50,288 bases of DNA from the NCBI GenBank assembly GCA_910587625.1, contig CAJUMW010000011.1:2161-52448 (forward strand), read 5' to 3'. A program made the position numbers and the translations under genes. The notes under the pieces were generated by a model. That model saw nothing but the letters and a program-made list of their open reading frames with translations. It made no database searches and had not been told where the DNA came from. This DNA comes from an uncultured Christensenellaceae bacterium. GTDB taxonomy: Bacteria; Bacillota; Clostridia; Christensenellales; Borkfalkiaceae. Of the stretch, positions 9,872-18,078 are shown one piece after another; the first letter of the stretch is position 1; the number at the start of each line of letters is the position of its first letter.

Positions 9872-10957
9872 TTAATTATTATTTCCGTTTAAATTTGCAA
9901 AATATGTGTAGACGATATTCGCCCACTCTTCTTCCGAGATTAACCCCTCTTCCATTGCCGCCCTGAGCTGCGCAAGATATTCCTCTCGCACTTCTCCGCA
10001 CTTTACATAGCCCTTTTCCGGGTCAAAGAAAGGTACGTCGTCGATATTTATGTCGCCTTCGGGAGGAGGCGCCGGAGTTATAGGGTCGTCGGGGTCAATT
10101 CCCGGATCCGGCTCGGTTGTAGGCGGTTTTTCATCTCCTTCTAACTTGAGCCCGAAAATTTCCAACAGTGTGTTTACTACATAAGTTTCCTCTTCCGAGT
10201 TGAACTGTTTTTGCTCTTCCGTAACTTCGGGACGCTCGTTTGCGTCGCTGACTACGTTTCGTATCGCGCTTACGGTATTTCTTACAAAAATAGTAAGGCT
10301 GCTTTCGGACACCTTAGTCGAGAGCAAAAGAGAGCGCAAGCTTTCAAGCTGACTCAACATACCCGTCTTTGTGGGCCCGTCTGCTTTTTTGGAGTTACGG
10401 ACGTATTCGATAAGGTCATCTAAAGCCGCGTATTCCCAATCGGTAACGTCGCGTATATTGTCATCCGGATCGACTTGAACAGGCGCAAGCACAGGGGGTA
10501 TAAACGTTGCGGACACGGGCACCGAAACAGCGCCAAGCAAGAATATCGCACCGCAAAGCGCAACCGCCAAAATATTTTTAAAATGCAGCGATTTTACGGG
10601 TAAATTCTTCAACACGTCGCTTGTATCCTCGCGTTGAAGCTCGTGCATAGCGCCCTCCGCATTGCCGTAAACAAGCGCGGTTTGTACCCTTTCCTGCAAG
10701 CAAAGCTCGGCGTCGAGCCGCTTAGCTATTTTTTTGTCGTCTGTGCGGAAAAACAAGAACGCTATACCAAAGCCCAAAGCGCAGCCGCCAAGCCCGATTA
10801 AAACGTAGTAAAGCCAAAACAGCTGTACGTCGTATAGCTTGCACGGTATTAGCGTTGCGTTTACAGCCAAAACCGCCGCAGCAACACCTGCCACAGCGCA
10901 TTTAATAAGCACTTCTATCCACACTTTTTTCTTAAATTTCAAAAAATTTTCTTTCAT
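9872..10957 (-). CDS. DUF4175-like membrane protein of the MoxR cluster (361 aa)
   Basis: Two N-terminal hydrophobic helices (about residues 15-35 and 45-70) precede the sequence KIAKRLDAELCLQERVQTAL. This resembles the 'iDrrlgLkdRlstAl' element of DUF4175-type proteins found next to Bat/MoxR genes. A third helix lies at about 127-150. The rest is extracytoplasmic if the topology is as expected: a helical segment, then a Pro/Asp/Glu-rich linker at about 275-310, and a final helical domain. I recognise the context more than a catalytic function. No strong Shine-Dalgarno site is visible (only a CGGAAAA run 7 bases before ATG). It is preceded by a 79-base gap with a perfect hairpin, which may lower its expression relative to the upstream lipoprotein gene. 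Confidence 0.7.
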   Translation of the reverse strand: MKENFLKFKKKVWIEVLIKCAVAGVAAAVLAVNATLIPCKLYDVQLFWLYYVLIGLGGCALGFGIAFLFFRTDDKKIAKRLDAELCLQERVQTALVYGNAEGAMHELQREDTSDVLKNLPVKSLHFKNILAVALCGAIFLLGAVSVPVSATFIPPVLAPVQVDPDDNIRDVTDWEYAALDDLIEYVRNSKKADGPTKTGMLSQLESLRSLLLSTKVSESSLTIFVRNTVSAIRNVVSDANERPEVTEEQKQFNSEEETYVVNTLLEIFGLKLEGDEKPPTTEPDPGIDPDDPITPAPPPEGDINIDDVPFFDPEKGYVKCGEVREEYLAQLRAAMEEGLISEEEWANIVYTYFANLNGNNN

Positions 10958-10983
10958 TTTGATTTTCCGATAAAATTACGAAG

Positions 10984-11010
10984 CTATTTCGGGCATTACG
11001 CCCGAAATAG
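10984..11010 (-). other. Perfect intergenic hairpin without U-tract
   Basis: An 11-base perfect inverted repeat (arms 10984-10994 and 11000-11010, loop ATTAC) lies between the 1423-residue lipoprotein gene and the DUF4175-like gene. On the minus strand the sequence after the stem is cttcgtaattt, without the immediate T run of a strong terminator. It could be a leaky terminator or a 3'-end protecting hairpin. Confidence 0.6.
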
Positions 11011-11036
11011 TCGCGTATATTTTTTATTTTTTTAAA

Positions 11037-14000
11037 TTACTCGGCAGGCGTCAACTTCATATTACTGATCCAGAAAGCACTGTCGCTCAAGGTCAACGTG
11101 CCGTCGTCGTTTATAACGAGCGAAGCCGTTCCCAAGAAGTGAGTAATTGTATAGTTGTTTCCGCTGCCCGTGTATTTAAGCGTTAAGTCTACGCCGTTCA
11201 TCTGCAACTTATAGTGAACCGTACCGTTGGCGTTAAAGGTCAAAGTAGCTATATCGTTATTGTCGCTACCCCTATAAGCCACGCCGAGCTTGAAGGGACT
11301 TGCAGTTAAAGTAACGGGAACAGCACATAAATAATCGTCTGTGAAAGTAAGCGTACCGTCTTCGTTTAAAGTAAAGCTGCAGTTAGTATCGAAGTCGCCA
11401 TCCTTATACGCGAACGTATAGGTTCCGTCTTGTTCGGTATATGCGGCGTTGAAAGTAACGGTTTCTCCCGTATCAACCGTATGGGTAACGGTACCGTTGG
11501 AGTTGACTGTTACCGTAATGGTGCTGCCTGCGGAGGTTGTACCGCAGTACGTTGCGCCGATTTTTATGCCGTCATCGGGGTTTTCAACCGTTTTTTCCGC
11601 AAGGGTATTGTTGCCCAATTTAAGAGTTTCGCCGACCGTCAAGCTTACCGTAGTCTCGTCGTTTTTAAACGTATAAACGTTGCCTTCCACGTCCGAAAGG
11701 GTATATACGGTTTCTCCGACGGTTACGGTATTTTTATCAACCGTGACATAGACTTTATCGTCGTTGTCGGTGTACTCCCACTCGCCGTAAGCCGATTGAG
11801 CAACCAATCTTGTCAAAGTATACTTTGCCGAAGTCTGCCTGCCGCTTATAGGTACCACGAAGTGAACCAAATCTCCGGCTTTGACGTCAAATACTTTACC
11901 TGCGGTAATGTATAAGTCGTTGACGTAGATATATCCGGTAGAGCCTGTTGCAACGGAATATTCATACGTTCCGACAGGCACGTCGAAGTAAGTATCCGTA
12001 TCTACTTTATACTCTGCGGACACAAATGTCAAACCTTCGAACGTAACATGTGCGGGATAGCCCTCGGAGCCGAGCTCGTGTACGAGTGCGAAAGCCACGG
12101 ATTGTTCGGTTTCGCTTGTAAGCACAAACGAAACGTTTACCCCTGCAGGTACGGTTGCCGTATAGCTACCGTTCAAAAGACTCGATTGAATAACCGTACC
12201 GTTTGCAAGCACAATACCAAACTGCGATTTTGCAGAAACAAGCAGGTCTGAACCGTAAGTATTGTCGAACAGGAAGTTATTGCTGTCCCCTACCGTTGCA
12301 GTATAGATATTTACGACGCCGCCGTCAATGGGAACGTTCATTAAATTGGGCTTAACGATGTTGTCGGAGAAGTCGTATGTAACAACGACGGGTACCGTGT
12401 ACTGGAATATTTCTTTATCCGTAACCAATTTAAGCGTAACCGTTTCCCCTGCGTTGACTTTAACGCTTTTCAATTTCTCGGTACTATCGCCCTTAACGAG
12501 ATAGCAACCCTCGAAATTGACGGAAACAAGATAGCCGTAATTGTAGTCGTTGGCAGGCAAAGTTACTGTAGCATAGCACTCTTTATGCGTAACCAAATCA
12601 ACTAATATGTTGTGCGTTCCCATATTAGTAATTTTATTGGGATTTTGCTGAGCGCCTGCCGCATATTGAAGCGTATATTCAACCGTCTTACCTTCCGCAA
12701 GAACAAGTTTAAAGCCTTTTTTAAGCTGAGCAGGCGTAAGTTCCAACACCGTTTTTTTATAAGTTACACCTTCGCAAGAGAGAGTGAACTCGGTTTCGCT
12801 TGTAAATTTAACGTTACCGGAATATGTGCTTATTTCATTCAAATTGCCGCTGTATCCGTAAATGCCGCTTGCCGAAAGCGAACCGCTTCCAGCGGTATCG
12901 AATTCTATATCGGTAAACTCGCTGTAATCTCCGAACACTTTCATACGGAACTCGGAAGCAACAATATTTTTACTTACAAATTTTATTGTTATTCCTTCAT
13001 TTCCCGTTACGGTTACGGGTACATTGTGATTTTGGGAAAGATTAACGCCGTCTACCCATTTAAATGTAGTGCTGTCCCAGCCCCATGCCTTATCGTTTAC
13101 ATAGAAGTAGAGATTGTACGAATTGCCCGTGCCCTCGTTGTACTTATATAAGTTGACGAAGTATTTACCGGCAGGGAGGTCGAAATGAACGTAACGACCT
13201 TCATCTTTCAATACGTTTTTGAAAGCTACTTCTCCCTCTTCGTCCGTTACATAGGGGTTATCCTCTTCATAGCCCGAAGGAGCCTGAGAAGGAGCAATTT
13301 TCAATTGGATAGCGGGCAAATAATTGCCGCTTGCGTCCTTGTATGCGGAAATCCTTAAGCCGATTAAAGTACCGGGAGTGAGATAAACCGCATTGCCGTT
13401 TTCCGCAAGTTCAATTTCTGTAGCGTATTCGGTATCGAAAGGACTGCTTGCATTAATTCCGCTGTATGCCGAAAGCGTTTCGTCGCTGCAGGTAAATTTA
13501 TACCAACCGGCAGTCGTTGCGGTAAACGTATAGTGGAAAAATCCGTTTTTAAACTGTGATCTTTCCAAAGTAACGGTCTGCTCGGTTGTCGGCATTACGT
13601 TATCGGTCTTGTATGCGGAGAGGGTATCGAGAAGATTTTCCCCCGCTTCGTCGTACATAGCTATAACTTTGGCGTCGTCCTCTCCCGTTATTACAAGCAC
13701 ATAAGTGTTTGTGACCGTAGTCGAGCCTACGCGACTGTCCGCTTCGATAGTATATTTATTTTGCGCCGCAACATAGCCGATTACGCTCACGGCGCGGCTT
13801 GCCGTACCCCAATATTGATTGCCGTACTGACACCTTATCAGGTATGTTTCGCCGACGTACTGAGTGTTATCCAAAAGGGGAAGCTTAGTGGGAATTTCAT
13901 CTCCGCTGTCTCCAACGCGATTGAACACTGCGGTATTGTTTGTATAAGAAATGTTGATACTTACGGGATTGCCGTCCTCCAAATTCAACGTTATGTTATA

Positions 14001-15308
14001 GTTGCCGAAGTTAAGCAAATTGTGAGTCTGGTCAAAACCCGAACCCTGCAACCCGTAAGTGAAATTATACTTGATGCCGCTTTGAATTATATAGCCGTTA
14101 CCGTTGGGATAGATGCACACCTTGGTTATACCGTTGGGATGCTTTCCCTCGTATGTACCGCTGAATTTTTCAAGGGGAATAGGATCCTGAGGAGGAGCGT
14201 ATTCAAAAGGAGCCGTGTCGGCAGGCACTACGCTTTTGTTGTCGCAGGTTATTTCAAGCTTACCGTCATCATTGGGGTGCATTGTAAATTCGACGTCCTG
14301 CCCGGCAAACTTACCTTTAAACACAGCCGTATCAGTCGCGCCGCCGATATAGGAATGAAGCGTCAAAGGTAAATCGCCCGAGCCCCACAAGAACGTGCCC
14401 TCTTCCCTGTTGATTTTGAAGATAAGCGAACCTGAGATATATTCACCCGTAAACCAACTGTCGATAGGTAAAGTTTCAAGACCGTCGGGGTCGTTGATGA
14501 CTACGCCGACCGTAGCGTCGTCGGGAAGCTCTTCTTCGCACACAAGAGTGACGACAACTTTATCACCCGCATCGAGATCAAAATATTTAGTTCTTTCGGC
14601 ACAGCCGTTGCCGTAATACACGCCGTCCTCGTCAAGGTCGGTGGTAAACTTGCACCTTGCGCTGTTGCCAAGACCCGTACGAAGCATATATCTGCCGTCG
14701 GCTTCCGCCGTGTATGTAAAGAACAGTTTATCCGCATCGCCGAAGGACAGCGACTTTGTTTTGCCCTTTTCAAGAACCGCCGCGTATTTGACGGACTGCC
14801 CCTCGTTGTCGTTTTCTCTCCACTTCGCGTAGATAATTGTTGTTTCCGTAATTGTTTCGTTATCGAAATCGAACTCGACTTTTAACTCTTCGTCCTTATA
14901 CCAGCCGTCAAAGAAATGCCCGTCGAGCGAAGGATCTTCGGGTTTATCGAGTTTCGAGCCGTAATCCAAGGTTACGGGGTCAACGGCAGTACCGCCGTTC
15001 GTGACGAAATTTACAACCTCCTGTCCCGTACGTCCGCAGGAGTCACATTTACCGTCTTTACCGCTTGCGCCCGTTTCATTGTTCAAAAGGTCGACGTGTC
15101 CGCCGTATGCCCGTTTGTCGTTTGCGTCTTTCTCGTTTACCTGCCAGTGCATAGCATCGTTGTGTTCCCATTTGTAGTTGGGAAGATCGGAAGGCTGCGG
15201 TTCGGGCGGATTTACTTCACCGGAATCGCCACAGCCTGCACCCGTGCCGGCAATAGCCATAGTGGACAGTGCGGACAACGCGAAGATTAGCATTGTTTTC
15301 TTTTTCAT
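11037..15308 (-). CDS. Large multidomain surface lipoprotein with InlB-type repeat (1423 aa)
   Basis: The signal peptide ends at a cysteine (GTGAGC, about residue 26), consistent with a lipoprotein. Near residues 60-95 there is a His/Asp/Cys stretch (GKCDSCGR) like the short metal-knuckle motif common in Clostridia surface proteins. Residues about 103-167 form an InlB B-type (Listeria-Bacteroides) repeat, recognisable by FDGWYKDEEL and TTIIYAKW. The remaining 1200 residues are a chain of beta-sandwich-like modules, several with the 'FTATTAGWYKF' look of PPC domains, and the C-terminus has at least three weak repeats with 'NDDGTLTLSD'-type turns. AGGAG stands 7 bases before the ATG. It has its own strong promoter and a leader of about 190 bases. 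It may be a substrate or exposed partner of the MoxR/vWA genes downstream; ligand unknown. Confidence 0.82.
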   Translation of the reverse strand: MKKKTMLIFALSALSTMAIAGTGAGCGDSGEVNPPEPQPSDLPNYKWEHNDAMHWQVNEKDANDKRAYGGHVDLLNNETGASGKDGKCDSCGRTGQEVVNFVTNGGTAVDPVTLDYGSKLDKPEDPSLDGHFFDGWYKDEELKVEFDFDNETITETTIIYAKWRENDNEGQSVKYAAVLEKGKTKSLSFGDADKLFFTYTAEADGRYMLRTGLGNSARCKFTTDLDEDGVYYGNGCAERTKYFDLDAGDKVVVTLVCEEELPDDATVGVVINDPDGLETLPIDSWFTGEYISGSLIFKINREEGTFLWGSGDLPLTLHSYIGGATDTAVFKGKFAGQDVEFTMHPNDDGKLEITCDNKSVVPADTAPFEYAPPQDPIPLEKFSGTYEGKHPNGITKVCIYPNGNGYIIQSGIKYNFTYGLQGSGFDQTHNLLNFGNYNITLNLEDGNPVSINISYTNNTAVFNRVGDSGDEIPTKLPLLDNTQYVGETYLIRCQYGNQYWGTASRAVSVIGYVAAQNKYTIEADSRVGSTTVTNTYVLVITGEDDAKVIAMYDEAGENLLDTLSAYKTDNVMPTTEQTVTLERSQFKNGFFHYTFTATTAGWYKFTCSDETLSAYSGINASSPFDTEYATEIELAENGNAVYLTPGTLIGLRISAYKDASGNYLPAIQLKIAPSQAPSGYEEDNPYVTDEEGEVAFKNVLKDEGRYVHFDLPAGKYFVNLYKYNEGTGNSYNLYFYVNDKAWGWDSTTFKWVDGVNLSQNHNVPVTVTGNEGITIKFVSKNIVASEFRMKVFGDYSEFTDIEFDTAGSGSLSASGIYGYSGNLNEISTYSGNVKFTSETEFTLSCEGVTYKKTVLELTPAQLKKGFKLVLAEGKTVEYTLQYAAGAQQNPNKITNMGTHNILVDLVTHKECYATVTLPANDYNYGYLVSVNFEGCYLVKGDSTEKLKSVKVNAGETVTLKLVTDKEIFQYTVPVVVTYDFSDNIVKPNLMNVPIDGGVVNIYTATVGDSNNFLFDNTYGSDLLVSAKSQFGIVLANGTVIQSSLLNGSYTATVPAGVNVSFVLTSETEQSVAFALVHELGSEGYPAHVTFEGLTFVSAEYKVDTDTYFDVPVGTYEYSVATGSTGYIYVNDLYITAGKVFDVKAGDLVHFVVPISGRQTSAKYTLTRLVAQSAYGEWEYTDNDDKVYVTVDKNTVTVGETVYTLSDVEGNVYTFKNDETTVSLTVGETLKLGNNTLAEKTVENPDDGIKIGATYCGTTSAGSTITVTVNSNGTVTHTVDTGETVTFNAAYTEQDGTYTFAYKDGDFDTNCSFTLNEDGTLTFTDDYLCAVPVTLTASPFKLGVAYRGSDNNDIATLTFNANGTVHYKLQMNGVDLTLKYTGSGNNYTITHFLGTASLVINDDGTLTLSDSAFWISNMKLTPAE

Positions 15309-15344
15309 AATAGTCTCCTGATTTGTTTTTTTATTTTTTCAAAA

Positions 15345-15434
15345 TCCCCTTATATCCGAAAAAAACTTGACGGTTTAAGCCTTTTCGGCATTGCATAACA
15401 ATTTATCAATATACAACTGTTTGCTTTTAGGGGA
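15345..15434 (-). promoter_or_regulatory. Structured 5' leader candidate upstream of lipoprotein gene
   Basis: In the roughly 190-base leader, a 6-base stem (minus-strand TCCCCT at 15434-15429 with AGGGGA at 15350-15345) encloses a 7-base stem with one G-U pair (AACAGTT/AATTGTT) and a GCC-GAAAA-GGC mini-hairpin. The mini-hairpin competes with a second pairing, CCGAAAA (15388-15382) with TTTTCGG (15362-15356). Fragments GCAAAC, GCAATGCC and GGCTTAAACC recall the core of c-di-GMP-I (GEMM-I) riboswitches, but the match is incomplete. Two exclusive pairings are compatible with a switch; the class is unproven. Confidence 0.3.
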
Positions 15435-15506
15435 AAATATTCATAAATTATACATTTTTGCCAAATTTATGCAAAAATTATGCAGTATTCGGGAAATGTT
15501 TTTATA

Positions 15507-15535
15507 AATATACCATAATTATAAGTTACTGTCAA
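15507..15535 (-). promoter_or_regulatory. Promoter of the lipoprotein/MoxR cluster
   Basis: Minus-strand TTGACA (15535-15530), a 17-base spacer and TATATT (15512-15507) give a near-consensus sigma-A promoter. Start of transcription is predicted near 15500, about 190 bases before the lipoprotein start codon. The rest of the 15309-15717 gap holds the leader, this promoter, a weak 7-base inverted repeat (15614-15620 with 15646-15652) and the pyr terminator. Confidence 0.75.
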
Positions 15536-15647
15536 ATGTTTTAGTACTATATTAATATATATTTATTCATAAATATTTGTTATAGCGTGTATTATTATTC
15601 ACAATTTCATTAAGTGTTAGCTGTGCTCGGCGTAAATGTTTGCAACT

Positions 15648-15699
15648 AACACAAAAATAAGAAAACCGCGTCGGACTTGTCCCTGTCCGACACGGTTTT
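15648..15699 (-). terminator. Intrinsic terminator of the pyr operon
   Basis: A 15-base stem (15662-15676 with 15685-15699, one G-U pair on the minus strand) is followed on the minus strand by ttttcttattttt. It stands 18 bases after the pyrE stop codon. Confidence 0.88.
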
Positions 15700-15717
15700 A
15701 ATGAATAATTATACGTT

Positions 15718-16374
15718 TTACTCAACGCCGTATTTCGACCTGTATTCGCGCATTTTTTCGAGGTATTCCCTGCCTTCTATAACGCCATCTTCTATGGCTT
15801 GTATTATATCGGTCATAGTTACTATCGAGTAGACTTTTACCCCAAATTCCCTGTAAACTTCCTGCACTGCCGAAAGAGAACTTTCGAGCCCGCGTTCCAT
15901 TCTGTCAACCGAAATTACCATACCGGCAACTTCGACGTTTGCCGTGGCTTTGAGCTTTGGCAAAAGCTCGCGAAGCGCCTTTCCCGAAGTCATTACGTCC
16001 TCTATAATTATAACTTTTTCTCCGTCCGAAAGCTGCTTGCCGACAAACAGACCGCCCTCTCCGTGATCCTTTGCTTCCTTTCTGTCAAAGCAATAGTCAA
16101 GGTCCAAATTGTGATTATTGTTGAGCGCGACCGCCGTGGTTACGGCAAGAGGAATTCCCTTATAAGCAGGGCCGACAAGCGTTTTGCCGTCTATTTTATT
16201 GTCAACTATACATTTTGCGTAATATTCGCCGAGTTTTGCAAGCTGAGCGCCTGATTTATAGTTGCCCGTATTGATGAAATAGGGCGCTTTTCTGCCGCTT
16301 TTTAAGGTAAACTCGCCAAATTTAAGCACGCCGTTTTCCACCATAAATTTAATAAATTGCTGTTTGTAAGTCAT
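15718..16374 (-). CDS. pyrE: Orotate phosphoribosyltransferase
   Basis: Converts orotate and PRPP to orotidine 5'-phosphate, the fifth step of UMP synthesis. The PRPP-binding signature VIIIEDVMTSGKA lies at about residues 121-133, and the mobile-loop motif FDRKEAKDHGEGG at about 96-108. Length (218 aa) is normal for the bacterial enzyme. AAGGAAAGAG upstream of the ATG is the likely ribosome site. It is the last gene of the pyr operon, 31 bases after pyrD, and is followed by a strong terminator. Cytoplasmic; all key motifs look intact. Confidence 0.96.
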   Translation of the reverse strand: MTYKQQFIKFMVENGVLKFGEFTLKSGRKAPYFINTGNYKSGAQLAKLGEYYAKCIVDNKIDGKTLVGPAYKGIPLAVTTAVALNNNHNLDLDYCFDRKEAKDHGEGGLFVGKQLSDGEKVIIIEDVMTSGKALRELLPKLKATANVEVAGMVISVDRMERGLESSLSAVQEVYREFGVKVYSIVTMTDIIQAIEDGVIEGREYLEKMREYRSKYGVE

Positions 16375-16405
16375 TTTTTCTCTTTCCTTATATATAATCT
16401 CTTAA

Positions 16406-17317
16406 TTAATTTAATTTTACGGTATCGATAATCTGGTTTACGTCCGAAATACCGTGTGAGTCCAGCCATTTTTGCATTCCGTCTACAATTTCGGGCATAG
16501 CGTAAGAGTTGGCAAAGTTAGCCGTGCCGACCTGTACCGCCTTAGCTCCCGCCATCATAAACTCTATGGCGTCCTCTGCGGTAGAAATGCCGCCCATACC
16601 TATGACGGGAATATTTACGGCGTGCACCGCCTCGTACACCATTCTAACGGCAATAGGTTTGATACCCGAGCCGGAAACTCCGCCCGTATTGTTTGCAATT
16701 ATCGGTCTGCGTTTTTCAATGTCGATTGCCATACCCGTAAAGGTGTTGACAAGCGACAAACAATCCGCGCCGCCGCGCTCGGCAGACATAGCGTTTACGG
16801 GAATACTTTCGACGTTGGGGGAAAGCTTGACAATAAGCGGAGTTTTTTCGAGATTGCTTTTGGATACTCGGGTAACCGCCTCTATGCTGTCGGGCTTTAT
16901 GCCGAACGCCATTCCGCCCGCCTTTACGTTGGGACAGGAGATGTTTAACTCTATCATATCTACTTTACCGTCGAGAATTTTGCATATTGCGCCGTAATCT
17001 TCGAGAGTTTTGCCTGCAACGTTGGCAATTACAACCATACCCTTTTCGCGCAAAAACGGCAAATCGTACTCGATAAAGTGTTGCACGCCGGGGTTCTGCA
17101 AACCTACGGCGTTTAAAATTACGCTTGTGCCTTCGGCTATACGGGGCACGGGATTGCCGAGCCGAGGCTCCAAAGTCATGCCCTTGGTGCTTATGCCGCC
17201 TATCCTTGACAAGTCGTAAAGCTCGTCGTATTCCCTGCCGAAGCCGACGGTGCCGCTTGCGCCGATTACCGGGTTTTTGAATTTTACTCCGCAGATTTCA
17301 ACCTGTAAATTTGCCAT
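16406..17317 (-). CDS. pyrD: Dihydroorotate dehydrogenase, class 1B catalytic subunit
   Basis: FMN-dependent oxidation of dihydroorotate to orotate. The catalytic-loop signature NISCPNVKAGG (about residues 124-134) carries the cysteine base of class 1 enzymes, and the C-terminal FMN-binding glycine motifs (GMGGIS, GAKAVQVGTA) are intact. With the adjacent PyrK subunit this is the class 1B heterotetramer that uses NAD+ rather than fumarate or quinone. Length is 303 aa, as expected. The start ATG shares one base with the pyrK stop (TAATG), and GGTGGAG lies just upstream, so the subunits are translationally coupled. Confidence 0.96.
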   Translation of the reverse strand: MANLQVEICGVKFKNPVIGASGTVGFGREYDELYDLSRIGGISTKGMTLEPRLGNPVPRIAEGTSVILNAVGLQNPGVQHFIEYDLPFLREKGMVVIANVAGKTLEDYGAICKILDGKVDMIELNISCPNVKAGGMAFGIKPDSIEAVTRVSKSNLEKTPLIVKLSPNVESIPVNAMSAERGGADCLSLVNTFTGMAIDIEKRRPIIANNTGGVSGSGIKPIAVRMVYEAVHAVNIPVIGMGGISTAEDAIEFMMAGAKAVQVGTANFANSYAMPEIVDGMQKWLDSHGISDVNQIIDTVKLN

Positions 17318-18078
17318 TATAGCTCCACCTCGTCTATGTTGAACACCGGACCGTCCTTACACACGCGCGTGTTGCCGCCGTCCGATTTTTTGCATACGCA
17401 CACCAGACACGCGCCTATGCCGCAGCCCATACGCTCTTCCAAGGAAACGAAACAGGGAATCTTTATGTTGCGCGACGACAACTCCTGCTTTAAAATTTTC
17501 AGCATTATGGGGGGGCCGCAGGAAACTATCGCGTCAAATTTACCCTCCTTGTAGTCGGCAAGAAACGCAGAAACGGCATTACCCTTTTGACCGTAGCTTC
17601 CGTCGTCGGTCGTCACTGTAAGACTTTTGCTTTTTTCAAGCTCGTCCAAAAGACAGACGGCGGCGCTGTTCCTGAAACCTATGTAGGAATAAAAGTTGAT
17701 TTGCGAATAGTCGCGGATAGTTGCTATTAGCGGAAACACGCCCACTCCGCCGCCGATTACAGCCACGTTATTATAGCCCGAAAGTTGAAAGCCGTTGCCG
17801 AGCGGAAGCAAGACCTTGAGTTCGTCGTCCGCCTTTGCTTCGGTAAGCCTCGTCGTACCCCTGCCCTTTACCTGATAGCACAGCGAAAGTTCGTTGCCTT
17901 CGACCGTGCATACGCCGAGCGGACGGCGCAGAAGCAGCGCGTTGTCACCCGTAGACAGATTTACAAACTGTCCGCCGCGTAATTTAGGGCTGTTTTCGGG
18001 CAAAATGAGCGTTATTTTATATATATTTTCGGCAATTTTGCAATTTGACTTTACAATAGCAGATACGTCTTTAATCAT
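17317..18078 (-). CDS. pyrK: Dihydroorotate dehydrogenase electron-transfer subunit
   Basis: FAD- and 2Fe-2S-containing subunit that passes electrons from PyrD to NAD+. The N-terminal part is the FAD-binding ferredoxin-reductase barrel (RRPLGVCTVEG region) and the middle the NAD domain (GGGVGVFP). Near the C-terminus CGIGACLVC and a later RVCKDGPVF provide the four cysteines of the 2Fe-2S cluster. I choose the ATG at 18078, which overlaps the pyrF stop as ATGA and starts MIKDVSAIV. A longer reading from 18129 adds 17 residues that only duplicate pyrF coding sequence and have no family match. Product is 253 aa, typical for PyrK. Confidence 0.94.
   Translation of the reverse strand: MIKDVSAIVKSNCKIAENIYKITLILPENSPKLRGGQFVNLSTGDNALLLRRPLGVCTVEGNELSLCYQVKGRGTTRLTEAKADDELKVLLPLGNGFQLSGYNNVAVIGGGVGVFPLIATIRDYSQINFYSYIGFRNSAAVCLLDELEKSKSLTVTTDDGSYGQKGNAVSAFLADYKEGKFDAIVSCGPPIMLKILKQELSSRNIKIPCFVSLEERMGCGIGACLVCVCKKSDGGNTRVCKDGPVFNIDEVEL

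Noticed and set aside
15600..15660. tRNA or small RNA gene in the 15309-15717 gap
   Set aside because: The 7-base GTGTTAG/CTAACAC repeat does not extend to a cloverleaf and no conserved T-loop sequence is present.
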